Source: CAYRGE01 sp964423985
Lineage (GTDB): Bacteria > Patescibacteriota > Minisyncoccia > Phycocordibacterales > CAYRGE01
Length of the DNA stretch: 8,976 nucleotides
Assembly: GCA_964423985.1 (NCBI GenBank)
Contig: CAYRGE010000022.1
Span: forward strand, 1-8,976
Direction: 5' to 3'
In this document: in pieces, positions 1 to 6,038 of the stretch
How positions within the stretch are numbered: the first letter of the stretch is position 1
How the letters are laid out: each line of letters opens with the position of its first letter
Notes under the pieces: generated by a model
The model's database searches: none
What the model saw: only the letters and a program-made list of their open reading frames with translations
Told to the model about the DNA's origin: nothing
Translations under genes and position numbers: made by a program

Positions 1-182
1 GTGAGAGCAAAACGATAGATGTCATCTTGGGTGATTGAACTGATCCCAAGGAATTCTTGTTTGTCTTCATACTCTTTGAATATGTCTGCAGGTCTCCTGG
101 CTTTTGCTCGATTTTTAAACTTGGGATTAAAAACCTTGCGGATATCTGAGTTTGCTTGTATTATTAAGAAATCTAGTGATTA
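1..182 (-). pseudogene. Possible N-terminal remnant of an unidentified protein, open to the left edge, no start codon
   Basis: On the minus strand one frame is open from the window edge up to a TAA at 180-182, about 59 codons. The translation is rich in charged residues and looks protein-like (for example RRPADIFKEYEDKQEF, then SSITQDDIYRFAL). The opposite frames give low-complexity Ser/Leu/Cys-rich products. The frame contains no ATG, GTG or TTG after the TAA, so as it stands it cannot be the start of an intact gene. It is either a 5'-truncated remnant or chance. GC here is about 37 percent, slightly above the AT-rich gap that follows. I do not recognise the family. The rest of the frame lies outside the window. 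Confidence 0.3.
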
Positions 183-191
183 AAAAACAAT

Positions 192-219
192 TTGTGATAT
201 TGTTAAATATTATTAAATA
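192..219 (+). promoter_or_regulatory. Candidate promoter of the slipin gene
   Basis: TTGTGA (192-197) and TAAATA (214-219), 16 bases apart, lie just upstream of the slipin ATG at 234. Transcription would then start at about 226, leaving a leader of under 10 bases. This fits the lack of any Shine-Dalgarno sequence before this gene. The surrounding DNA is almost pure A/T, so chance matches are easy and confidence is low. Confidence 0.25.
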
Positions 220-233
220 ATAATTTACAAAAT

Positions 234-1019
234 ATGGAAGTATTATTAAATTTACTTTTTTCAGCAAGTGGTTTAGTTATTGTAGTTATAGCAGTTTTAT
301 TTTCTTCTGTTAAGATTGCTCGTGAATACGAAAGAGCTGTTATTTTTCGCTTGGGACGCCTAGTTGGCACACGCGGACCAGGGTTGTTTTTTCTTATTCC
401 AGTGATTGAAAAAATGGTAAATACAGACTTGAGGGTTGTAACACTTGATGTGCCAGCTCAAGAGGTTATTACTCGTGACAACATTCCAATAACAATTGAT
501 GCAGTACTTTATTTTAAGGTTTCAGATCCTATTCGCTCTGTGGTTGAGGTAGAAGATTTTATGAAAGCAACTTCGCAAATTGCCCAGACATCATTGAGAG
601 GGTTGGCTGGAGAAGCAACTTTTGATGAAATATTAGCAGAGCGTGAAAAAATTAATAAAAAACTACACACGATTATTGATGTTGCTACTGACCCTTGGGG
701 CATTAAGGTTTCAGGTGTTGAGATAAAACATGTTGAAGTCCCAGAAAATATGCAAAGAGCTATTGCAAAACAAGCAGAAGCTGAACGAGTGAGGCGTGCA
801 AAAATAATTCTTGCTGAAGGAGAATTTCAGGCTGCTCAAAAACTTAAAGATGCTGGTGAAATACTTGGAGCTAATCCAATTGTGTTTAGATATCTTGAAA
901 CTATGGCAGAGGCATCTAAAGAAAAAAGTAATACAATTATATTCCCAGCTGAAATGTTAGATATGGCTAAGGCTATTTCTGGAGGGCTGAGTGAAAACAA
1001 CAAAATTAACACCAAATAA
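234..1019 (+). CDS. Slipin/stomatin-like SPFH (band 7) membrane protein
   Basis: A membrane-anchored scaffold protein of the SPFH/prohibitin-homology family (261 aa). Family members oligomerise on the inner face of the membrane, organise lipid microdomains and often regulate membrane proteases. One hydrophobic segment (about residues 5-25) leads into a typical slipin core: YERAVIFRLGR (32-42), GPGLFFLIP (48-56), TLDVPAQEVITRDN (70-83) and an SPFH domain to about residue 170. The helical tail ENMQRAIAKQAEAER (171-185) then AEGEFQAAQKL is the coiled-coil region typical of slipins. Length is normal for a bacterial slipin. The ATG at 234 is the only start that keeps the membrane segment; no Shine-Dalgarno precedes it. 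Bacterial slipins are often paired with an NfeD gene, but none is adjacent downstream. The exact role in this cell is unknown. Confidence 0.93.
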   Translation: MEVLLNLLFSASGLVIVVIAVLFSSVKIAREYERAVIFRLGRLVGTRGPGLFFLIPVIEKMVNTDLRVVTLDVPAQEVITRDNIPITIDAVLYFKVSDPIRSVVEVEDFMKATSQIAQTSLRGLAGEATFDEILAEREKINKKLHTIIDVATDPWGIKVSGVEIKHVEVPENMQRAIAKQAEAERVRRAKIILAEGEFQAAQKLKDAGEILGANPIVFRYLETMAEASKEKSNTIIFPAEMLDMAKAISGGLSENNKINTK

Positions 1020-1080
1020 AACCATTAGGGTTAATAAGTAAATAAAGTTTATTTTGTTTAGTGCACAGAGTTTAAGCAAC

Positions 1081-1108
1081 ACTTTCTCAGCCCTAGGTTT
1101 TAGAAAGT
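1081..1108. repeat. Inverted repeat (7-bp arms) in the slipin-DsbA gap
   Basis: ACTTTCT (1081-1087) and AGAAAGT (1102-1108) are perfect inverted arms around a 14-base loop containing CCTAGG. A transcript could form a modest stem-loop here, 62 bases after the slipin stop. No T-tract follows, so it is not a classical intrinsic terminator. The rest of the 1020-1275 gap is AT-rich with no recognisable RNA gene. Confidence 0.35.
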
Positions 1109-1208
1109 ATTGTCGTAACAAGTCCTATGTTATTTAGTGTTTTTAGTTCGCTATTGTTTCATCTTAAATACAAAACCACTTCCTATTGCAAAATCTTTAT
1201 TCTATAGC

Positions 1209-1236
1209 TTGAAATCAAAATTTTTCTAAATAAGAT
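1209..1236 (+). promoter_or_regulatory. Promoter candidate for the DsbA-rhodanese pair
   Basis: TTGAAA (1209-1214) and TAAGAT (1231-1236) are separated by 16 bases, a good sigma-70-type match and the best -35/-10 pair in the window. The predicted transcription start is about 1243, giving a leader of about 33 bases before the ATG at 1276. It would drive the DsbA-like gene and the rhodanese gene 30 bases downstream. Confidence 0.5.
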
Positions 1237-1275
1237 TAGTTTTGTAATTAAGGATTTATTTGAAAGTATCTATGT

Positions 1276-2031
1276 ATGACAAAATATAAACCAAAGAAAT
1301 CCCGTGGTTTTTTGATGTCTCTCTCTGGGCAGGGTTTTTGGCGTAAGTCATTTGTTGTTGTGGTGCAAGTAAGTGTCATTGGTTTTTTGCTTACATTGGG
1401 CGTAATGTCGCATAAAAACACCAACAAACCAATAGAAAACACACAGTACGATTTTTCTATTGATACTCTTTTGAATAAAACCGTAAATTTGTCAGAAATC
1501 ACCAATGAAGATTGGATTATGGGAGACAAGACTGCAGAGGTGTCAATGGTCGTTTTTTCCAACATAGATTGTATTCACTGTGCTAGGTTTCATTTAACAA
1601 CAAAGAAGCTGGTTCAGAACAACAAAGATAAGGTTAATTTAATATATAGACACTTCCCTGTAATTTCTCTTTATCCAGATTCTCCCAAAAAAGCCGAAGC
1701 AGTTGAGTGTGCTGGTGAGCTAGGTGGTAATGATATTTTTTGGAGGTATCTCAATGTTCTTTTTACATCAGCACCTATGTTGCAAATCTCAGAATTACCA
1801 CAAATTGCTGAAGACATTGGTTTGAATCGTAAAAAGTTTGAGCAATGCCTTGATTCCAACAGACATACTAAAAAAATACGCAAACACTCTGTTGATGCAA
1901 AGGGAGCTGGAGCTATCGGCACTCCATTTTTAGTTATAGTTTTTGACGACATTAAAATACCTATCTCTGGAGCAGTATCTTATGGTAAAATAGAAAACAT
2001 AATCAATAAACTACTTACAGTAAAAAAATAA
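1276..2031 (+). CDS. DsbA-family thioredoxin-fold oxidoreductase, membrane-anchored
   Basis: A 251-aa protein with a basic N-terminus, one membrane segment (about residues 26-44) and a DsbA/Thioredoxin_4 domain expected to face outside the membrane. The active site is C99-I-H-C102, the same CxHC pattern as DsbA-type thiol oxidases, within MVVFSNIDCIHCARFH. Further family hallmarks are YRHFP (124-128), the Ala/Cys helical-domain stretch KKAEAVECA (138-146) and the cis-proline loop GTPF (215-218). The likely role is forming or reshuffling disulfides in exported proteins. No DsbB or VKOR partner is visible in the window. C145 and C191 are additional cysteines in the helical domain. The start is preceded only by a weak GAAAG (1262-1266). 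The rhodanese gene follows after 30 bases, probably in the same transcript. The substrate is unknown. Confidence 0.9.
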   Translation: MTKYKPKKSRGFLMSLSGQGFWRKSFVVVVQVSVIGFLLTLGVMSHKNTNKPIENTQYDFSIDTLLNKTVNLSEITNEDWIMGDKTAEVSMVVFSNIDCIHCARFHLTTKKLVQNNKDKVNLIYRHFPVISLYPDSPKKAEAVECAGELGGNDIFWRYLNVLFTSAPMLQISELPQIAEDIGLNRKKFEQCLDSNRHTKKIRKHSVDAKGAGAIGTPFLVIVFDDIKIPISGAVSYGKIENIINKLLTVKK

Positions 2032-2049
2032 CCTAAAGGTTGGTTTTAT

Positions 2050-2054
2050 GGAAG
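2050..2054 (+). promoter_or_regulatory. Shine-Dalgarno site of the rhodanese gene
   Basis: GGAAG sits 7 bases before the ATG at 2062 and fixes that start. It is the clearest ribosome-binding site in the window; most other genes here have weak sites or none. Confidence 0.6.
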
Positions 2055-2061
2055 AAAAATT

Positions 2062-2694
2062 ATGAAATTTAAATATTGCAAAAAACAAAAATACTCATAC
2101 TGTAAAGTTGCTGTGGTTGTTGTTATGACTGGTGTGTTTCTTGGTGTGGTATACTTTACTAGTGGACTTACCATTAAAGATGGTTTTGCTCAAGTGTTTG
2201 CAAAGATTACCAAAAGCCATACAGGGAATAATGTAAAAAATACAGACGAGTATGGTGGCAACAAGCAAGACAGGTTTTATTCAGACAAAAATATTGCTTC
2301 GGTGTTTTTAATAAATAAAACACCTAATAAAATGAAAGATGAAGATCAAACTCAAAAAATAATTAAACAAATGCAACCAGTTGAAGTTTTTGAGATAATT
2401 AAAAAGGACAAAAACAAAGACAGCAAGGAAGTTGTTGTTTTGGATGCAAGAACACAGCAAGAATATCTAGCAGGGCATTTAGACAATGCACTTAATATTG
2501 ATTTTCTCGCTCATTCTATTGATGTTAGCTTGGAGAAACTAGACAAAAATAAAACATATATTGTTTATTGTCAGAGCGGGCAGCGTAGTGGAGAAATGTC
2601 TAAAATAATGAGCAGAATGGGTTTTGCAAGTGTGTATAATATGCAGGGTGGAATTATTCAGTGGAATATTGATGGATTTAAAATTATTCAATAA
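2062..2694 (+). CDS. Membrane-anchored rhodanese-like sulfurtransferase
   Basis: A 210-aa protein with a basic N-terminus, a membrane segment (about 15-35), a polar low-complexity linker (about 50-100) and one C-terminal rhodanese domain (about 105-210). Rhodanese hallmarks are VVVLDAR (124-130), [14 protein letters not shown] (134-147) and the active-site loop C170-Q-S-G-Q-R-S, with the catalytic cysteine and the loop arginine (R175) both present. It ends with the expected GGIIQW (196-201). Single-domain rhodaneses carry a persulfide on this cysteine and pass sulfur to acceptors or act in redox defence. Topology places the domain outside the membrane, next to the DsbA-like product of the preceding gene. 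This suggests a shared role in extracytoplasmic thiol or sulfur chemistry, which is an inference from order and topology only. The acceptor is unknown. Confidence 0.92.
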   Translation: MKFKYCKKQKYSYCKVAVVVVMTGVFLGVVYFTSGLTIKDGFAQVFAKITKSHTGNNVKNTDEYGGNKQDRFYSDKNIASVFLINKTPNKMKDEDQTQKIIKQMQPVEVFEIIKKDKNKDSKEVVVLDARTQQEYLAGHLDNALNIDFLAHSIDVSLEKLDKNKTYIVYCQSGQRSGEMSKIMSRMGFASVYNMQGGIIQWNIDGFKIIQ

Positions 2695-2779
2695 ACACAC
2701 TGTAGATTTTCGCGAAATAATAGAGGGGTTGAATTGCAGTTCAATAAATGGTGTAGTAAAAACAAAAACGATAAAAGAT

Positions 2780-3529
2780 ATGACAGAAAGTAGCAAAAAA
2801 TCAACAGAAAAAACAGGGCATCTTCATCCAATAACAATAGTTATTAGAGAGATTGCATCAATTTTTCAAGAACTTGGTTTTAATGTTGTAGATGGGCCTG
2901 AAATTGAAGATGAGTACCACAATTTTGATGCATTAAATGTGCCCAAAGATCATCCAGCTCGTGATATGCAAGATACATTTTGGCTAAAAGGAGAAAAAGA
3001 AAAACTACTCCGCACACACACATCGCCAGTGCAAATTAGGTTTATGAAAACACACAAACCACCATTTAGCATAATTGCACCTGGAAAAGTTTTTAGATAT
3101 GAAGCAACTGATGCGACACACGAGATACAATTCTTCCAATGCGAGGGACTTATGGTTGGTAAAGATATTTCGTTTTTAAATCTTAAATATACATTAGAAT
3201 TATTTTTGAAGAAACTATTTGGCGATGCTGTTGAGATAAAATTACGACCTGGTTATTTTCCATTTGTTGAGCCAGGTGTTGAAATTGATATGAAGTGCGT
3301 TAGGTGTGTGGGCAATGGCTGTGCTTCATGTAAGGGGAGTGGTTGGATTGAAATTCTTGGTGCGGGAATGGTGCACCCCAATGTTCTTAATCAAGGTGGC
3401 ATAGATTCACGACATTGGCGTGGTTTTGCATTTGGTGTAGGAATTGATCGCATCATAATGCTTAAATATGGAATAGAGGATGTTCGCTTGCTTTATTCAG
3501 GAGATTTGCGTTTAGTAAATCAGTTTTAG
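2780..3529 (+). CDS. pheS: Phenylalanyl-tRNA synthetase alpha subunit, short form
   Basis: The catalytic subunit of PheRS, which activates phenylalanine with ATP and charges tRNA-Phe as an (alpha-beta)2 complex in the cytoplasm. The class II core is complete from the ATG at 2780 (249 aa): HLHPIT (14-19), motif 1 region [15 protein letters not shown] (39-53), [12 protein letters not shown] (57-68), motif 2 [19 protein letters not shown] (105-123) and motif 3 [11 protein letters not shown] (215-225). A four-cysteine knuckle, CX2CX4CX2C (C173, C176, C181, C184), sits before [13 protein letters not shown]. The usual N-terminal coiled coil of about 85 residues is missing from this start. The frame stays open upstream to an ATG at 2672, which overlaps the rhodanese end by 23 bases and would add 36 residues, but these do not resemble the PheS coiled coil. 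Neither start has a good Shine-Dalgarno site. Confidence 0.95.
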   Translation: MTESSKKSTEKTGHLHPITIVIREIASIFQELGFNVVDGPEIEDEYHNFDALNVPKDHPARDMQDTFWLKGEKEKLLRTHTSPVQIRFMKTHKPPFSIIAPGKVFRYEATDATHEIQFFQCEGLMVGKDISFLNLKYTLELFLKKLFGDAVEIKLRPGYFPFVEPGVEIDMKCVRCVGNGCASCKGSGWIEILGAGMVHPNVLNQGGIDSRHWRGFAFGVGIDRIIMLKYGIEDVRLLYSGDLRLVNQF

Positions 3530-3586
3530 TAAGGTTGTTGTAAAATTATTTTTTGGTGAAATTTTCTTTATAAACAAAAAACCTAG

Positions 3587-3614
3587 GTGGTCTTTAAAAG
3601 ATTTTAAAGACCAC
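3587..3614. repeat. Perfect 13-bp inverted repeat upstream of pheT
   Basis: The arms GTGGTCTTTAAAA (3587-3599) and TTTTAAAGACCAC (3602-3614) are perfect complements separated by only two bases (GA). No T-tract follows on the plus strand, so it is not a standard terminator of pheS. A T-rich run follows on the minus strand, but there is no minus-strand gene to terminate. It lies about 32-59 bases before the predicted pheT transcription start. It could be a protein operator, an RNA stem protecting the pheS 3' end, or an attenuator element. Which one cannot be told from sequence. Confidence 0.7.
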
Positions 3615-3634
3615 GAAACCATAAATTGAACAAT

Positions 3635-3640
3635 TATAAT
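3635..3640 (+). promoter_or_regulatory. Consensus -10 box placed for a leaderless pheT transcript
   Basis: An exact TATAAT ends 5 bases before the pheT ATG (3646), so transcription would begin at or within a base or two of the start codon. There is no Shine-Dalgarno site before pheT, as expected for a leaderless message. No convincing -35 box is present at 16-18 bases; the inverted repeat occupies that side. An AT-rich background makes a chance match possible. Confidence 0.4.
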
Positions 3641-3645
3641 ATATT

Positions 3646-6036
3646 ATGAAATTATCTTATCAATGGTTGCAAGAATATTTTGACGAAAAACTTCCTAATC
3701 CACAGGAGTTAGCAAAAATACTCACTATTGGAGTATTTGAGGTTGAGAACATTGAAAAATTGAAAGATGATTGGGTTCTTGATATTGATGTTTTACCAAA
3801 TCGCGCCCACGATTGTTTAAGCCACTACGGGGTTGCTCGTGAAATAGGGGTGTTGGCAGATATGAGCATAAAAAAACCACTGTTAAAACAGCTTAAATCA
3901 CAGGGTTCTGCAAGTATTGCTGTTGATGTAAAAGAAACAGCTTTGTGTCCAAGATATACAGGAAAGGTTTTGAATAATATAAAAATAGAACCGTCTCCAG
4001 AATGGCTAAAAGACAGACTGGAAGCCGTAGGGCAACGCTCCATAAATAACATAGTTGATATTACAAACTATATAATGCTTGATATCGGACAGCCAATGCA
4101 CGCATTTGATCTTGATAAGATTGAGGGAGGAAAAATTGTAATCAGAATGGCTAAAAAAGGTGAAACCATAACAACTCTTGATGGCACAAAAGTAGAGCTT
4201 GACGAGTCCATTTTAGTTGTTGCGGACAACAAACTTGCTAAAAACAAAGACAATGTTTTGAGTGAGCCACTGGCTATTGCAGGCGTGAAGGGGGGAGTAA
4301 AAGCAGAAATAGACGAAAACACAACACGCATTGTGTTGGAAGCTGCAAGTTTTCAACCAGTAACCGTGCGAAAAACATCACGAAGTGTTGGAATTTTGAC
4401 AGACTCCTCAAAGCGATTTGAAAATGGACTTACAGCAGAAAATACAGAAAACGCGACAGAGAGAGCGACAGCGTTGATTCAAAAAATACTACCAAATATA
4501 CAGATTATCGCAGAAGAAACAATTGATGTATATACAAGAAAACGAGGCATAAGAAAAATAGGAATTACAAGAAATGATGTGAACAAGATTACAGGAATAA
4601 ATTTTTCTGATAGTGAAATAAAAAATATTCTATGCAAAAGGTTGGGTTTTGAAGTTAAGGAAATTGCTAATCCACTGGAATTAATTCTTTCAGACATTAA
4701 AAAACACAAAGGCGCTCCATATAAATACGGAGCAAGTGTTACCTACGATGCACCACGTTTTTTTGATTGCTCTTCGTTCGTGAGTTTTTTGTTTGCACAG
4801 GCTGGTGTTGCAATTCCTCGTATGTCTGTAGACCAGTTCGTTTTTGGAGAGCCAATAAAAGAACAAGATATTGTGCCAGGTGATATTATTTTTTCAAACA
4901 CTGGAATAATGAATCAAAAAATTGATTACAAATCTAGAGAATGGCTTCCAGGTACTGTTGTCCCTAGTGGAGTAGACCATTGTGGTGTGTATATTGGAGG
5001 GGGCAAGGTTATTCATTCAACTAAAGCAGGCGACGGGGTTGTTGTTGTAGAGGATATTAAAAAAAGCGAACGGTTTGATAATGTCGTTGGATATCGCAGA
5101 ATGATTACTCACAATACACCTCGTTTTGTTGTAAGCACACCAAAAGAACGATTAGATTTACAAATTAAGGAAGATGTTGTTGAGGAAATATTGCGTGTAT
5201 ATGGCTATGATAAAATTAATTCAGAAGCATCTGGTGAAAAAAATAAAATAAAAAAACCAAATTCATTGTTTTATTTTTCGCAACTAATTAGAAACATAAT
5301 GGTTGAAAATGGTTTTTCTGAAGTTTATACTTATTCGTTTAGAGACTCTGGTTTGCATAAAATTAAAAATCCAATAGCAGAAAATAAAGGATTTTTGCGC
5401 AAAAATCTTTCCGATGGTTTTTTGAAGAGCCTAAATAACAACATAAAATATGCAGATCTTTTAGGTGTAAACAAAATAAAGATTTTTGAGATAGGGAAAA
5501 TATTTACAGAAAAAGGCGAACAAGTATCTTTTGCTATTGGTGTTAAAAACAAAAAAGGAATAAAACCAATTGAAAAAACCATCATAAATAATGTGCTTTT
5601 AGAGATTAAAGATAAGATGGGGGTTATTTCTGGAGATTTTACAGAGCATTTAAGCGGTGTAGTTTTTGAAAGTAATTTTGAAGATTTTATTAAAACACTT
5701 TCATTGCCAGGGTCTTATGGTTTGGTGCTAGAAAACCAAAATAGAAAAATTTTATATAAAGCAATTTCTCAATACCCATTTGTAACTCGTGATATTGCAG
5801 TGTGGGTTCCTAAATTAACTAAACAAGAAGAGGTATTAAAAACCATCTCTGCGGAAGCAGAGTTGCTTGCACGAAAACCTGTATGTTTTGATTTGTTTGA
5901 AAAAGACAATAAGGTGTCATATGCATTTAGTTTAGTTTTTCAATCTTGCAAAAAAACCTTAACAGATAGTGAGGTTAATAAAATTATGGATAAGATTGTA
6001 AAAACACTAACAGAAAAAAAATGGGAAGTGCGATAA
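3646..6036 (+). CDS. pheT: Phenylalanyl-tRNA synthetase beta subunit with an NlpC/P60 peptidase domain inserted in B5
   Basis: The structural and editing subunit of PheRS (796 aa). In order: N-terminal segment (1-40); B3/B4 editing region (about 45-290) with PNRAHDCLSHYGVAREI, GQPMHAFDLDKI (148-159), AIAGVKGG (210-217) and TDSSKRFENG (252-261); first half of B5 (about 298-339); NlpC/P60 insert (about 340-491); second half of B5 ending EEILRVYGYDKI; class II-like core (about 538-703); FDX-ACB anticodon-binding domain (704-796, YPFVTRDIAVWV to the end). The usual EMAP/OB tRNA-binding domain after about residue 38 is absent: EVENIEKLKD runs directly into DWVLDIDVLPNR. Without the insert the protein would be about 645 aa, matching a beta subunit lacking the OB domain. 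The frame is uninterrupted and all main beta-subunit domains are recognisable, so it should still work as PheT. Confidence 0.97.
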   Translation: MKLSYQWLQEYFDEKLPNPQELAKILTIGVFEVENIEKLKDDWVLDIDVLPNRAHDCLSHYGVAREIGVLADMSIKKPLLKQLKSQGSASIAVDVKETALCPRYTGKVLNNIKIEPSPEWLKDRLEAVGQRSINNIVDITNYIMLDIGQPMHAFDLDKIEGGKIVIRMAKKGETITTLDGTKVELDESILVVADNKLAKNKDNVLSEPLAIAGVKGGVKAEIDENTTRIVLEAASFQPVTVRKTSRSVGILTDSSKRFENGLTAENTENATERATALIQKILPNIQIIAEETIDVYTRKRGIRKIGITRNDVNKITGINFSDSEIKNILCKRLGFEVKEIANPLELILSDIKKHKGAPYKYGASVTYDAPRFFDCSSFVSFLFAQAGVAIPRMSVDQFVFGEPIKEQDIVPGDIIFSNTGIMNQKIDYKSREWLPGTVVPSGVDHCGVYIGGGKVIHSTKAGDGVVVVEDIKKSERFDNVVGYRRMITHNTPRFVVSTPKERLDLQIKEDVVEEILRVYGYDKINSEASGEKNKIKKPNSLFYFSQLIRNIMVENGFSEVYTYSFRDSGLHKIKNPIAENKGFLRKNLSDGFLKSLNNNIKYADLLGVNKIKIFEIGKIFTEKGEQVSFAIGVKNKKGIKPIEKTIINNVLLEIKDKMGVISGDFTEHLSGVVFESNFEDFIKTLSLPGSYGLVLENQNRKILYKAISQYPFVTRDIAVWVPKLTKQEEVLKTISAEAELLARKPVCFDLFEKDNKVSYAFSLVFQSCKKTLTDSEVNKIMDKIVKTLTEKKWEVR
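4663..5118 (+). other. NlpC/P60 (C40-type) cysteine peptidase domain embedded in PheT
   Basis: PheT residues about 340-491 carry a full NlpC/P60 fold signature: GAPYKYGA (356-363), FDCSSFVSFLF (373-383), PRMSVDQF (391-398), PGDIIFSN (411-418), DHCGVYIGGGKVIHSTK (444-460) and a closing VVGYRRM (480-486). The catalytic set is intact: nucleophile C375, general base H445 and third residue H457. The flanks are the two strands of the B5 beta-hairpin, LGFEVKE before and RFVVSTPKERLDL after, so the insertion lies in the hairpin turn. Family members usually cleave peptidoglycan stem peptides outside the cell; this copy has no signal peptide and sits in a cytoplasmic enzyme. Its substrate is unknown. 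Codon use looks like the rest of pheT, which argues against a recent insertion. Confidence 0.93.
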
Positions 6037-6038
6037 AA

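Noticed and set aside
19..183. Plus-strand frame of 54 codons from an ATG at 19
   Set aside because: The product is rich in Ser, Leu, Asn and Cys with no charged pattern, typical of an antisense shadow, and no ribosome-binding site is seen. The opposite-strand frame looks more protein-like.
1040..1054. AAATAAA / TTTATTT inverted repeat after the slipin stop, considered as a terminator
   Set aside because: The stem is pure A/T with almost no loop, so it would be unstable. It is expected by chance in this base composition.
1127..1207. A 26-codon plus-strand frame in the slipin-DsbA gap
   Set aside because: It has no Shine-Dalgarno site, a low-complexity product and only chance-level length.
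1248..1565. Open minus-strand frame of 105 codons overlapping the start of the DsbA-like gene
   Set aside because: It is antisense to the clear DsbA-like gene, shows no recognisable domain and has no supported ribosome-binding site. The other minus-strand frames inside slipin, pheT and gyrB were rejected for the same reasons.
2030..2041. AACC-TAAA-GGTT inverted repeat between the DsbA-like and rhodanese genes
   Set aside because: A four-base stem with no proper T-tract is too weak for a terminator, and the two genes look co-transcribed.
2048..2065. Mini-frame MEEKL ending across the rhodanese start
   Set aside because: It is five codons long, and its first bases double as the rhodanese ribosome-binding site. 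Nothing supports translation.
3587..3614. The pheT-upstream palindrome considered as an intrinsic terminator of pheS
   Set aside because: The sequence following it on the plus strand is GAAACCATAAATTG, with no T-run. The T-run is only on the minus strand, where no gene needs ending.
4663..5118. The possibility that the NlpC/P60 segment is a separate gene or an intein within pheT
   Set aside because: There is no stop or start at its edges and the pheT frame continues through. No intein splicing motifs (N-terminal Cys with a C-terminal His-Asn) are seen, while a full NlpC/P60 catalytic set is.
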